A DNA stretch of 64,000 bases from Bacteroidales bacterium (GCA_017618715.1 JAFZTS010000044.1:29225-93224), one strand, 5' to 3'. Positions 44,532 to 53,783 are shown, counted from the first letter of the stretch. Translations and numbers: made by a program. The notes: a model not told the origin generated them from the sequence alone.

Positions 44532-45839
44532 ATGACCCTCCTTATTTGTGCCATCCAGTTGGGTTCCTCACGCATCATGGCCGTCGCAGCCCAAAAAGAC
44601 ATGCTGAAAGGAACACTCACCAATATACAGATCGAGAGCGAAGCCTCGACCGACTGCATCAGCCATGGCCGTATCGTCAATGTCGAAAAGACGGCCATGC
44701 ATATCCGCGCCCTCATTCAGAAGCTTGGCAATCGCATGCGCACACCCATTTCCGCCGCCTACGTTGGTGTGGGTGGTATGTCGCTGCATTCCCTCGTTCA
44801 ACAGCCTTCGGTCAAGATTCCCGACTACGATGTGCTGGCCTCCTTGCCCATCGGACAGAACCAGTATCAGCTCGTCGTGGGCGAGAAGCGTATCCGCGAA
44901 AGCATCCGTGCCGCCATGGAGCGAGCAGGAGTCCGCATCGTCGATTATATTGTCCTGCCCCTTGCTACGGCCAGCATCCTTAAAAATACTGAACGGCAGA
45001 AGGGATGTGTCCTCGTTGACATGGGGGCAGCAACTACCACCGTTTCAATCTATAAGGGCGGAGACCTCAAGCACCTTGCCGTCATTCCTTTGGGCGGCGA
45101 ATGTGTTACCCTCGACATCCAATCTGCAGGTTGCTCTTACGAGGATGCCGAACGCATCAAGCGCGATTGGAGCGATGTCACGCAGGAGGTAACCCCTGAA
45201 TCACCAACAGGCAACACGCCCAGTGCCATGTTTGCCGAAAAGGCGCTCCCCATCCCTCAGAGCAAGCTCAACAACATTGCTCTCTGTCGCTATGAGGAGA
45301 TCGCCGCCAATATCGAACACCAGATCGAAGCATCAGGTTTCAAGGATCAGCTTGAAGCAGGATGTATCCTGACGGGTGGCGCAGCTTATCAGAACGGTAT
45401 TACCGCCCTGTTGATGCGTCGTCTATCCACCACACATGTCGAATCGCGTGCTTTCCGTGAGTCGGCACAGATAGATAGCGATCGTAAGACGCATCTTACC
45501 AACCTCCTGGCTCTCCTCTCTTTCTGCACCGAGGATTGTCAGGCTCCCAAGGTCGTTAGCCCGCTGCCGGAATCACGTCCTGCAGCAACGACCCGCACAA
45601 CAACTCCCTTGCAGCCCGCTCCAGCCGACGGTAACGAGCCTTCCCTCGAATTGCCTGATCGGGAACCTGAGCCCGAGGTTGTCGAGGTGCAGGAAACAAC
45701 CCCCGAAACAACCCCCGAAATTGAGCCGGAAACACCCCCCGAGCCCGAACAGAAACCCGAAGAGGAGGTACGACCCTCCACCACTTTCGGCGAGTTTGTC
45801 GGACGTTTCGTGAAAGATCTTTTCACTGGTCAGAAATAA
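44532..45839 (+). CDS. ftsA: FtsA, actin-like membrane tether of FtsZ
   Basis: The ATG at 44532 (MTLLICAIQLGSSRIMAVAA) places the first phosphate loop at the N-terminus; an in-frame TTG at 44502 would translate the pyrimidine repeat and is rejected. This gives 435 residues. Actin-fold signatures include CVLVDMGAATTTVSIYKGG and GCILTGGAAYQNGI. A Pro/Glu/Thr-rich linker (residues about 350-415) leads to a C-terminal amphipathic helix (FGEFVGRFVKDLFTG) that should insert in the membrane. FtsA anchors FtsZ encoded just downstream. Confidence 0.94.
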   Translation: MTLLICAIQLGSSRIMAVAAQKDMLKGTLTNIQIESEASTDCISHGRIVNVEKTAMHIRALIQKLGNRMRTPISAAYVGVGGMSLHSLVQQPSVKIPDYDVLASLPIGQNQYQLVVGEKRIRESIRAAMERAGVRIVDYIVLPLATASILKNTERQKGCVLVDMGAATTTVSIYKGGDLKHLAVIPLGGECVTLDIQSAGCSYEDAERIKRDWSDVTQEVTPESPTGNTPSAMFAEKALPIPQSKLNNIALCRYEEIAANIEHQIEASGFKDQLEAGCILTGGAAYQNGITALLMRRLSTTHVESRAFRESAQIDSDRKTHLTNLLALLSFCTEDCQAPKVVSPLPESRPAATTRTTTPLQPAPADGNEPSLELPDREPEPEVVEVQETTPETTPEIEPETPPEPEQKPEEEVRPSTTFGEFVGRFVKDLFTGQK

Positions 45840-45856
45840 TTAAACACTAAGCATAT

Positions 45857-47794
45857 ATGGAAAATCAGAACGATATCAACAACGCAGCTCTCGATTTCGA
45901 CTACAAGCCATCACAAGAGAACCACTCCATCATCAAGGTGGTTGGCGTGGGTGGTGGCGGCTCAAATGCCGTCGAGCACATGTTTGAAACCGGCATCGAA
46001 GATGTCTCCTTCCTCATCATCAATACCGACAAGCAGGCTCTCGAAGGCTCCGCTATCCCCAATAAGTTGCTCATCAGCGACAAGGGTCTTGGTGCTGGAG
46101 CCAAGCCTGAAATTGCCCGCACTTTTGCCGAGCAGTATTCCGAAGCTATTCGTCAGGCTTTGACCGATGGCACCGAGATGGTATTTATCACCGCAGGTAT
46201 GGGTGGAGGCACGGGTACCGGCGCTGCTCCCATCGTTGCCCAGATTTCTCACGAATTGGGTATCCTCACGGTCGGCATTGTCACCATTCCCTTCAAATTC
46301 GAAGGCAAGAAAAAGATCCTCATGGCGCTCGAAGGTGTCAAGGCTATAGAGAAGTGGTGCGACGCTCTGCTTGTGGTCAACAACAACCGTCTCATCGACA
46401 TCTATCCCGACCTCAACTTTGGTAACGCTTTCAGCAAAGCCGATGACACGCTGACCACTGCGGCCAAGTCCATCTCCGACATCATCAACAAACGCGGCTA
46501 TATCAATCTCGACTTCGCCGATGTCTCGACCACTTTGCGCAAGGGTGGTGTCGCACTTATCTCGACAGGCAGCGCCGAAGGCGAAGGTCGTCTCAGCAAG
46601 GCCATCGAGGCAGCTCGTACCTCACCGCTCCTCCAGGACAACAAGATCACCGATGCCAAGCACCTGCTCTTCGAGCTCTGCTTCAGCCACCAGAATCCGA
46701 TTTCCATGTCCGAAATCGCTGAAATGAACAAGTTCGTCGATAGCCTCAACAGCGACATCGAAGTCATTTGGGGTGCCATGTACGACGACGAGTTGGGTGA
46801 AAGCGTCCGCATCATCCTTCTGGCCAGTGGTTTCGCCATGAACCATAATACCGGCGACATCATCGTTGGCGCTCAGCTCGAAGACAAGGTCAAGGAGCTG
46901 CAGCAGCAATTCCGTGCAGTCATCGCTGAGCGCAAGAATCTGGTCGGCGAGTTCGATGGCTATCAGGAAGCCGCCGATATCCTTCTTACAGCACTCCGTG
47001 ATGCCTCTATCAAGGCTGAAAACTTCACCATCGACGATTCTCTCGACGACGAGATCACTCGTCTCGACCTAGCTTATCAGAATGCTTGTGACAAGAAACT
47101 CGAGATTATCCGCGCCATCGAAGCTGAGATCCAGCGCAAGAAACTTGAAGAGCAGGAACGCGAAATACGTGAAAAGATCGCCGCACTCCAAGAAGAGCTT
47201 CGCAAGACTACGATACGCGTCACCCAGCCTGACCTGGTTCCCCCGGTGGCTACAACTTCACCAGTAGTCCCAGAGGCTCCGGCTGCTCCACCGGCTCCCG
47301 AACCCTCCCTCTTCGACCAGCCCACCACAATCCCTGTGACTCCTGCTCCCGAGCCTACACTCTTCGATCAGCCCGCTCCAGCGCCAGTCAAGCCTGTTAC
47401 TCCCGCTGCCACGGTGACTCCTTCCCCAGTTACTCCCGTTGCTCCCGTTGCTCCCGCTGCCCCCGTCGCTCCTGCTGCCCCCGTCGCTCCTGCTGCTCCC
47501 GCTGCACCCACACCGCGCCCCGCAAGTGACCCCATTGAAGGCATCGAGGCCATCCGTCATTTCTACGGCGAAGAGACAGCCAACCGCATGCTCCTCGACG
47601 ACACCCGCAAGGCATACTACATACTCGACGAACAGGATCTCACAAATGAAGAACTCATAGAGCATCTGGAGCACCTGCCCGCCTATAACCGCAAGCTTCA
47701 GGACCTTGTCCAGCTCCGAACCCTCAGCCGCCAACCTGCCAAGGCTCGCCCCGCAGGGCAGTCCGGCGGCATCGAGAAGACTCTCGACCTTTAG
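45857..47794 (+). CDS. ftsZ: FtsZ, division tubulin homologue, with unusually long C-terminal extension
   Basis: A 645-residue protein. The GTPase domain is complete: VVGVGGGGSNAVEHM, the tubulin signature GMGGGTGTG (residues 114-122), VVNNNRLIDIYPDLNFGNAFSKAD (T7 loop region) and the C-terminal subdomain to about residue 340. Then come a helical stretch (about 342-385), a strongly charged coiled-coil (about 395-455, KKLEEQEREIREKIAALQEEL), a Pro/Ala/Val low-complexity tract (about 460-555) and a folded-looking tail (560-645) ending GGIEKTLDL. Typical FtsZ is about 380-450 residues. It polymerises into the Z-ring; the extension is discussed separately. Confidence 0.96.
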   Translation: MENQNDINNAALDFDYKPSQENHSIIKVVGVGGGGSNAVEHMFETGIEDVSFLIINTDKQALEGSAIPNKLLISDKGLGAGAKPEIARTFAEQYSEAIRQALTDGTEMVFITAGMGGGTGTGAAPIVAQISHELGILTVGIVTIPFKFEGKKKILMALEGVKAIEKWCDALLVVNNNRLIDIYPDLNFGNAFSKADDTLTTAAKSISDIINKRGYINLDFADVSTTLRKGGVALISTGSAEGEGRLSKAIEAARTSPLLQDNKITDAKHLLFELCFSHQNPISMSEIAEMNKFVDSLNSDIEVIWGAMYDDELGESVRIILLASGFAMNHNTGDIIVGAQLEDKVKELQQQFRAVIAERKNLVGEFDGYQEAADILLTALRDASIKAENFTIDDSLDDEITRLDLAYQNACDKKLEIIRAIEAEIQRKKLEEQEREIREKIAALQEELRKTTIRVTQPDLVPPVATTSPVVPEAPAAPPAPEPSLFDQPTTIPVTPAPEPTLFDQPAPAPVKPVTPAATVTPSPVTPVAPVAPAAPVAPAAPVAPAAPAAPTPRPASDPIEGIEAIRHFYGEETANRMLLDDTRKAYYILDEQDLTNEELIEHLEHLPAYNRKLQDLVQLRTLSRQPAKARPAGQSGGIEKTLDL

Positions 47795-47815
47795 TTCGCT
47801 TCGCTCATCCCTCTT

Positions 47816-47835
47816 AACCACGGGCTAAGCCCGCC
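47816..47835. repeat. Short palindrome CGGGCTAAGCCCG after ftsZ
   Basis: A compact hairpin-forming sequence in the 47-bp spacer between ftsZ and the 7TM-HD gene. There is no T-run, so it is not an obvious terminator. Confidence 0.55.
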
Positions 47836-47841
47836 CCTCCC

Positions 47842-49968
47842 ATGCCCAAGCAAAAACTAACTACCCGCCAGATTGTCATCCGCACCTTCTTCGTCCTCCT
47901 GGCCATCTTCCTCATCACGTGGTGTTTCCCACGCCAAGAGAACTTCCGCTATGAGTATGAAGTGGGCAAGCCTTGGCGTTATGCCCGCCTCATCGCGCCT
48001 TACGACTTCCCGATCTTCCGCAGCGACTCAGCCGTGATGCAGATTGAGGACAGCATCCACAATCAGATTGTACCTCGTTATACTTTCGATTCGAAGGTAG
48101 CTGAAGGCGCGTTGCGTCAGCTTCAAAACACCAGCGGCAAGCTCTCTGTTGAGGCCAGTACACATCTCGCCGAGACACTTGAGCAGATATATCGTAACGG
48201 CATTGTCACAGGCGAAGAGAAAGACCGTCTCGCCAAGTCGCATTCCGACGAAGTCATCCTCGTCGATGGCGATGAGGTTGCTACCGTGCCCAAGCAGAGG
48301 TTGCTAAGCGAACTGCAGGCTTACGAACTCGTGCGTAACGATTCGCTTTATGCCCAAGCTTATGAGGCATTGCCTTTGCAGCGTTATTTCAGCAGCAACC
48401 TCATCAGCGACACCGCCGCCATGAACCTTGAGTACAGGCGTCTGCGGCAACAGGTCAGCTACACCAGCGGAGTGGTGCTTGCCGAAAGTCGCATCATCGA
48501 CAACGGCGAGATTGTCACACCACGCACCTTCGATATCCTCAATTCATACCGCCGTGAGCAGCAGCATCGACGTAGTCTTTCGTCTGGTATTGCTTGGGAA
48601 TGGGTAGGCCGATTCTCCATCGTTGCTGTCCTGCTATGCAGCATCCTTGTCTTCCTTGGGCTCTATCGTCGCCATGTCTATATCCGGCAAACTAACATCT
48701 TCGTCATCATCGGCTCCATCACCATCATGGCCATCCTGACGTCCATAGCCAGCCACATGGAGATATTCGCCGTCTATTTGGTGCCCATCGGTATTGTCAC
48801 CATCATTGTCAGTACCTTCTTCGGCTCGCGCACGGCTTTCTACTGCCATATCGTCATGGTGCTGCTCTGCTCCTTCATTGCGCCTTCCCGCTTCGAATAT
48901 GTCATTATCCAAAGCGTCGTCGGCATGATCATCGTGTTCAGTCTCAAGGATGGTCTGCAGGACCGCAAGCAGCTGATGCACACCTGCATCTTTTCAGGTA
49001 TTGGATATTTGAGCACCTATCTGATTTACACTCTCGCCAATCAGGCCACTTTGGCAGGAGTCTCCGCGTCCGTTGCCACCATGATGGTGATCAACGCCAT
49101 TCTTCTGCTCTTGTCCTACCTCCTCATCTATAGCTTCGAGAATATTTTCGGATTCACTTCTGGCGTCACACTCGTCGAACTCTGCAACATGGGTAAAGGC
49201 CTGCTGCTCCGCCTGTCAGAAGAAGCTCCGGGAACCTTCAACCACTCTCTCAATGTGGCCAACCTTTCGGCAGCCGCCGCCAAGGAGATTGGTGCAAATA
49301 TCGCCTTAGTGCGAACGGGTTCGCTTTATCACGACATTGGCAAACTCGCCAACCCGAACATGTTCACCGAAAACCAGCAGTACAACAACCCGCTCAACGA
49401 CCTCTCGATTGAAGATGCAGTGCTCACCATCAAGCGGCACGTCACCAATGGCTTGCGCTTCGCTGAGAAGCAAAAGCTTCCCGACGACATCACGGGCTTC
49501 ATCCGCACACATCACGGCAGTTCGCAGGTAAGGTACTTCTTCGTCAAATGGTGTAACGAGCATCCCGATCAGGAGCCCGACCGCGACTTCTTCTCCTATC
49601 CTGGTCCCGACCCCGTGACCAAGGAACAAGCCATTGTCATGATGGCCGACAAGATTGAGGCCGCCTCCCGCTCACTCAAGCAGCCCACTCGCAAGAGTAT
49701 CCGTGAGTTGGTTGAGAAGCTCGTTGGCGACATCCTCAACGATGGCCGCCTCAACGATGCTGACATCAGCCTCCACGAGATCCAGCAGTGCAAGGAGGTC
49801 TTCATCGCCCAGCTCATCACCATCAACCACGCCCGCATCGAATACCCCACCCTCAACGCCGACACCGCAGCCGCCAAGGCTGAAGCGAAAGAACAGCAAA
49901 AACAGGCACAGACCCCCTCTAATCCCCCACAGACCCCCTCTAATCCCCCTGCTCAGGGGGAAGAATAA
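47842..49968 (+). CDS. 7TM-HD family membrane phosphodiesterase (PgpH-like)
   Basis: A 708-residue membrane protein. One helix near residues 13-30 is followed by a large extracytoplasmic 7TMR-HDED-type domain (to about 245), seven helices (about 255-435) and a cytoplasmic HD domain with SLYHDIGK (His497-Asp498), HSLNVANLSAAAAKEIG before it, and IRTHHGSSQVRYF and MMADKIEAASRS after it. PgpH proteins of this layout hydrolyse c-di-AMP to pApA, so a cyclic-dinucleotide role is likely. The C-terminal QTPSNPPQTPSNPPAQGEE is encoded by a repeated C-rich sequence that looks like captured intergenic DNA. Confidence 0.9.
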   Translation: MPKQKLTTRQIVIRTFFVLLAIFLITWCFPRQENFRYEYEVGKPWRYARLIAPYDFPIFRSDSAVMQIEDSIHNQIVPRYTFDSKVAEGALRQLQNTSGKLSVEASTHLAETLEQIYRNGIVTGEEKDRLAKSHSDEVILVDGDEVATVPKQRLLSELQAYELVRNDSLYAQAYEALPLQRYFSSNLISDTAAMNLEYRRLRQQVSYTSGVVLAESRIIDNGEIVTPRTFDILNSYRREQQHRRSLSSGIAWEWVGRFSIVAVLLCSILVFLGLYRRHVYIRQTNIFVIIGSITIMAILTSIASHMEIFAVYLVPIGIVTIIVSTFFGSRTAFYCHIVMVLLCSFIAPSRFEYVIIQSVVGMIIVFSLKDGLQDRKQLMHTCIFSGIGYLSTYLIYTLANQATLAGVSASVATMMVINAILLLLSYLLIYSFENIFGFTSGVTLVELCNMGKGLLLRLSEEAPGTFNHSLNVANLSAAAAKEIGANIALVRTGSLYHDIGKLANPNMFTENQQYNNPLNDLSIEDAVLTIKRHVTNGLRFAEKQKLPDDITGFIRTHHGSSQVRYFFVKWCNEHPDQEPDRDFFSYPGPDPVTKEQAIVMMADKIEAASRSLKQPTRKSIRELVEKLVGDILNDGRLNDADISLHEIQQCKEVFIAQLITINHARIEYPTLNADTAAAKAEAKEQQKQAQTPSNPPQTPSNPPAQGEE
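49906..49961. repeat. C-rich direct repeat and hairpin encoding the C-terminus of the 7TM-HD protein
   Basis: CAGACCCCCTCTAATCCCC occurs twice in tandem. It is followed by a perfect hairpin TCCCCCTG (49944-49951), CT, CAGGGGGA (49954-49961). The stop codon lies a few bases later. Similar C-rich text continues to 50020. Confidence 0.75.
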
Positions 49969-50096
49969 TGTCCCGACAAGCCCTCTCCCCCCCCTAAGCA
50001 GGCCCCCTTTGTCCTAGTCGCGGCCGTTTTTGGCTGCCCTCAAACTCCTTGAACCCCTCGAACCCTTCAAACCGCCGCAAAAGCGGCCCTACAACC
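49969..50096. other. C-rich spacer with pyrimidine repeat and GCCGC-AAAA-GCGGC hairpin
   Basis: A non-coding spacer. It holds CCCCCCCTAAGCAGGCCCCC text, a copy of the TTGAACCCCTCGAAC repeat, and a small hairpin at 50074-50087 that ends 9 nt before the ATG at 50097 and so would sit in the ribosome-binding region. No promoter was recognised. Confidence 0.5.
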
Positions 50097-51104
50097 ATGA
50101 TCGACCCCATCTACTCCCCCAATCCCGACCGCTATGACGGACTGATGCAGTACCGTCGCTGCGGACGTTCCGGCATCCTCATGTCCGCCCTCTCCCTCGG
50201 TTTCTGGCACAACTTCGGCAGTACTTCCAACTTTGCCAACAGTAAAGCCATGATGCACTATGCCTTCGACCACGGCATCACTTGCTACGACCTTGCCAAC
50301 AACTATGGCCCCACCTACGGTACCGCCGAAGAGACCTTCGGACGCATGATGGACCTTTCTTTCCGTCCCTATCGCGACGAAATGTTTATCACTACCAAGG
50401 CCGGCTACGACATGTGGCCTGGGCCTTACGGCAACTGGGGTTCGCGCAAGTATCTCATCTCTTCGCTCGACCAAAGTCTGCGTCGTATGCACCTCGACTA
50501 TGTCGATCTCTTCTACAGCCATCGCTACGACCCCAACACCCCGCTCGAAGAGACGTTGCAGACTCTTGTCGATATCGTTCGACAGGGCAAGGCTCTCTAC
50601 GTGGGCATCTCGCGCTGGCCGCTCGATGCCGCCGAATTCGCCTATCGCTATCTGCGTGAACGCGACGTGCCTTGTCTCTGCTATCAGGGCAAGTACAACA
50701 TCCTCTATCAGGACGACGACCAAGGAGGAATCCTCGCCAGCGCCACCGATGCAGGAGTAGGCTATGTAGCCTTCAGTCCCTTGCAGCAGGGATTGCTCAC
50801 CGACCGCTACCTCAACGGCATCCCGCAGGGCAGCCGCATGTCGCGTCGCGAGGCACTTACCCCCGAAGACCTCACACCCACTTTACTACAACAGATTCGC
50901 GACCTCGCCGAACTTGCCGCACAGCGTGGCGAATCGCTCGCCGACATGGCTCTCGCCTGGTGCCTGCGCCGTCCCGAAGTCACCTCTGTCATCATCGGTG
51001 TCAGCAGCGTAGCCCAACTCGAAGACAACCTCCGCGTGCTCGACTCCCAGTCGTTCAGCGCCGAACAACTCGACATCATCGAGGACATCATCCATCAGAA
51101 GTAA
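50097..51104 (+). CDS. Aldo/keto reductase, YghZ (L-glyceraldehyde 3-phosphate reductase)-like
   Basis: The ATG at 50097 (MIDPIYSPNPDRYDG) is used, giving 335 residues; an upstream TTG would translate the repeat spacer. The start of the barrel, MQYRRCGRSGILMSALSLGFWHNFG, closely resembles YghZ/KvbA-type reductases. The AKR tetrad is visible: Asp and Tyr in CYDLANNYGP, Lys in ITTKAGYDMW and His in FYSHRYD. The NADPH-binding C-terminal part includes SVIIGVSSVAQLEDNL. It probably detoxifies aldehydes such as methylglyoxal-type compounds; the substrate is inferred from the family. The stop codon abuts the next gene's start. Confidence 0.92.
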   Translation: MIDPIYSPNPDRYDGLMQYRRCGRSGILMSALSLGFWHNFGSTSNFANSKAMMHYAFDHGITCYDLANNYGPTYGTAEETFGRMMDLSFRPYRDEMFITTKAGYDMWPGPYGNWGSRKYLISSLDQSLRRMHLDYVDLFYSHRYDPNTPLEETLQTLVDIVRQGKALYVGISRWPLDAAEFAYRYLRERDVPCLCYQGKYNILYQDDDQGGILASATDAGVGYVAFSPLQQGLLTDRYLNGIPQGSRMSRREALTPEDLTPTLLQQIRDLAELAAQRGESLADMALAWCLRRPEVTSVIIGVSSVAQLEDNLRVLDSQSFSAEQLDIIEDIIHQK

Positions 51105-52796
51105 TTGTTCAGCAAGGTGGAAAAACATCTAATCTGGATAGTTGCTTTGCTTGCAAGCTTGTTTTCCTCGTGCCACATCGATCGCGAGGCGGAGGCTCGT
51201 GCCGAGCAGGCTTTGCGCGAAGTGGGCGAATATTACCATGCCGAAAAGAGTATCTGCGATTCGCTTCTCGATGTGGCCACCAGCTATTATCTGCCCAATT
51301 TGGCGAAGGGAGACACCACCCTTTCCTCCTTTACCTCCTCGCCCCAACAAGCCGAGTGCATGCTCTATGAGGGTATCCGTCATCACGACAGGGCACAGCA
51401 ACTGAAGCCTGACATGGAGGCTTACGCTGCTGAGATGGGAAAGGCATATCGATTGTTCCTGGAGGTCGAGCGGAATGAGGAAATACTTGCCGAACCTTAT
51501 TTGAAAGGGGTTATCAATGATCGTTTGGCATTGGTGAATATGTTGAATGAAAAACAAAGAAGAGCTTTATCCTATTTTCAAAAAGAATTGCATTATTCTC
51601 TTCTTATGAATGATACTACAGCTATTGCTTTGTCATACATGCACTTGTCATATTCGTATTATAAATTAGAGATTTGTGATTCAGCTCTTTTTTATTCTAA
51701 TAAAGCTCTTTTTCTGGCCCCGCATCTTGATGGGCGTATTATAGCAGCGCTTTATGCCAATAATATGCATTTGCGTCATCATTTTGGAGTCGAAGATGAA
51801 AGGAACGACAGCCTAATTGCTATTATTCCATTTGATGCTTGTTTGAAGAATGATAGTTGCCGCATTTATACAATCCTTGCTGACTATTATATTGAAAAAG
51901 GAAAATATTATGAAGCTGATAGTCTGCTGCGTTGGACGATTTCTCATTCTGATGGAAGGCCCGAATTGCTTTCAATGTCCTATCAACGTCGCTCTAAACT
52001 CTTTGAACGAAAGGGAATGATTGATTCTGCGTTAATGCTTCACAAGTCTTTTTTGGAACAACATACACTTGTAAGTCAATCCAAACTGGAAACAGAGATG
52101 GCAGAGACACAAGGTAGATTTGTCGAACTCCAAAAGCAGAGACATCATGAGCGTGTTGTAGCAATCATTACAGTAATATCTCTTTTAGCTATAGTATTCC
52201 TGCTATTTCTATGGTTGTATCGAGTTAAACGAGTACATCAATTAGAGTGCCGTATTGCTAATATCAATGCAAAGATGAGCCAGTATGCTGCAGACCTTGC
52301 CCAAAGCAAGTCAAAAATAGACAAACAGATGTCGGAAAGCAAAGACCGAGAGGAGAAACTGAAGCGACAACTAAGGAATTCACTTGCAATAAATCAATCC
52401 TCTCATGCTCAAATTGTAGATATGCTGCGTCACTTCTTCCTTCTCGATGAGGGGACACCTTGGCCTCCAATCATTTATGAAGAGTTGCTTGCCATCTATC
52501 GTGAGTCCTCGTCCGCTCGTCGCTGTCTTCTTGACGAACTGGACAAGCTCGGTCTTTCTACGCGCCATAAGGTCATTTGTTTACTGATTAGTGAGCGCAA
52601 ACTCGATTCAAAACGCCTTTGGGTCTATGCCGGGTGTACCAGCGAAGCCGCCTTCCAGTCCACTAAGTCACAAATCAAGCGTAAACTGACCGAAGCAGCT
52701 TCCTCTTCACACGAAATCCAAAACCTATTAAAGCGCTTTCCACAGGAGCGAGGACCAGTTCCCAGACCAATACCAAAACTTAAAAATGAGGGGTAA
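51105..52796 (+). CDS. Membrane TPR regulator with C-terminal LuxR-like helix-turn-helix (copy 1)
   Basis: The start is the TTG at 51105, immediately after the reductase stop; it aligns with the ATG of the paralogue at 56673 (both have ten residues before WIVALLASLFSSCHID). The 563-residue product has a signal or anchor with a Cys-containing site, helical TPR-like repeats to about residue 345, one transmembrane helix (about 350-372), a coiled coil and a C-terminal domain. Residues about 483-530 (LSTRHKVICLLISE...QSTKSQIKRKL) resemble a GerE/LuxR helix-turn-helix. I infer an extracytoplasmic TPR sensor signalling to a cytoplasmic DNA-binding domain. The next gene is a small secreted protein, as in copy 2. 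Confidence 0.7.
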   Translation: MFSKVEKHLIWIVALLASLFSSCHIDREAEARAEQALREVGEYYHAEKSICDSLLDVATSYYLPNLAKGDTTLSSFTSSPQQAECMLYEGIRHHDRAQQLKPDMEAYAAEMGKAYRLFLEVERNEEILAEPYLKGVINDRLALVNMLNEKQRRALSYFQKELHYSLLMNDTTAIALSYMHLSYSYYKLEICDSALFYSNKALFLAPHLDGRIIAALYANNMHLRHHFGVEDERNDSLIAIIPFDACLKNDSCRIYTILADYYIEKGKYYEADSLLRWTISHSDGRPELLSMSYQRRSKLFERKGMIDSALMLHKSFLEQHTLVSQSKLETEMAETQGRFVELQKQRHHERVVAIITVISLLAIVFLLFLWLYRVKRVHQLECRIANINAKMSQYAADLAQSKSKIDKQMSESKDREEKLKRQLRNSLAINQSSHAQIVDMLRHFFLLDEGTPWPPIIYEELLAIYRESSSARRCLLDELDKLGLSTRHKVICLLISERKLDSKRLWVYAGCTSEAAFQSTKSQIKRKLTEAASSSHEIQNLLKRFPQERGPVPRPIPKLKNEG

Positions 52797-52849
52797 AACA
52801 AGGATTTTTCACCTCTCAAATCTCTTATTATCAACAATCTGGCAAAAAG

Positions 52850-52874
52850 CCGCGTTAAGAATCTCTTGACACGG
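52850..52874. promoter_or_regulatory. Inverted repeat covering the -33 element (putative operator, copy 1)
   Basis: The 10-bp arms CCGCGTTAAG and CTTGACACGG flank a 5-bp spacer. The right arm contains the TTGAC used as -33 for the secreted-protein gene. A matching element with a different spacer occurs at 58461-58485. Confidence 0.6.
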
Positions 52875-52896
52875 TTCTTTTTTTTCTGTATCTTTG
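52866..52896 (+). promoter_or_regulatory. Promoter of the 232-aa secreted protein gene
   Basis: TTG (52866-52868, within TTGAC), a 20-nt gap, TATCTTTG (52889-52896). The leader to the ATG at 52929 is about 26 nt and A-rich. Confidence 0.75.
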
Positions 52897-52928
52897 CACA
52901 CGAATATTAACCCTAAAACTAAAATTAT

Positions 52929-53627
52929 ATGAAAAAGTTTTTTGTACTTTTGCCATTTTTTCTCATCAGTATGATTGCATTTGGTGAGGGAAAATACTTC
53001 CCAGTTGGAACCACTTGGGTGGAAGAAAGTATATATGTACTTACAGGTCCGATAAAAACCACCTACGCCATAAAAGATGAGGTGGTAATCAACGGTGTCA
53101 CTTACAATGAAGTGTATCGGAATGACGAATCGGAACCGTGCTGCCTGCTCCGAGAAGAAGGCCCATTAGTCTATATGAGGATTGATGAATATGTTGAAGG
53201 TCTCTTGTATGACTTCGATTGGTGGGAGGGTAAAAATTATGAAATAGACTTCCCCAGTCCGGAAGATAATTTCAAAGAAGTTATAAACCAAATAGAAGAG
53301 ATTGTTCTTGAAGATGGTCAGACCTATCAAATTTGGAAGCCAGAGCTTTTGTACGGCGCCTCCATTATTTGCGGAATAGGATGCACAAGAGGCATCTTGG
53401 ACTATTACTTTGGCGAACCCATTGGTTTTGGGGATGGTGACAACTATCTTCTTGAGTTCACACGAGATGTACAAATATATAAAAACGAAAACGGAACGAA
53501 TGGGCTTAAGGATGTTAATGAGGACGCCAGACATGAGACTCGGAAAATACGCCTGAAAAGGAATGCAATAGGTGGTTATGACCTACAGGTACGAAAAGCC
53601 GATGGAAAATGGCAGATAGTGAAGTGA
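52929..53627 (+). CDS. Small secreted protein of unknown function (copy 1)
   Basis: A 232-residue protein with a signal peptide (MKKFFVLLPFFLISMIAFGE). The mature part is beta-rich and acidic, with a conserved core CCLLREEGPLVYMRIDEY, LLYDFDWWEGKNY and IVLEDGQTYQIWKP, and ends GGYDLQVRKADGKWQIVK. I recognise no family. It is a clear paralogue of the 236-residue protein at 58551-59261, and each follows a TPR-HTH regulator gene and the same operator-like promoter. Binding or sensing at the cell surface is possible but unsupported. Confidence 0.8.
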   Translation: MKKFFVLLPFFLISMIAFGEGKYFPVGTTWVEESIYVLTGPIKTTYAIKDEVVINGVTYNEVYRNDESEPCCLLREEGPLVYMRIDEYVEGLLYDFDWWEGKNYEIDFPSPEDNFKEVINQIEEIVLEDGQTYQIWKPELLYGASIICGIGCTRGILDYYFGEPIGFGDGDNYLLEFTRDVQIYKNENGTNGLKDVNEDARHETRKIRLKRNAIGGYDLQVRKADGKWQIVK

Positions 53628-53740
53628 ATTTCAATTGAAATGAGACACATAATATTAGCCTTGTTAGCTGTTTTTTCTTGACCATTTCCCACATCGAAAC
53701 ATAGAACCTCAGTCCTTTCTCGCTCTATCCTCTATAACCG

Positions 53741-53770
53741 AAGGCGCAGCAACTTTTGGTGCTGCGCCTT
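53741..53770. terminator. GC-rich hairpin AAGGCGCAGCA / TGCTGCGCCTT (copy A)
   Basis: An 11-bp perfect stem with an 8-nt loop, downstream of the small secreted protein gene. No T-run follows, so it may be a terminator-like or mRNA 3'-end structure. Copies B and C show compensating stem changes. Confidence 0.6.
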
Positions 53771-53783
53771 CTGAAATCATGGA

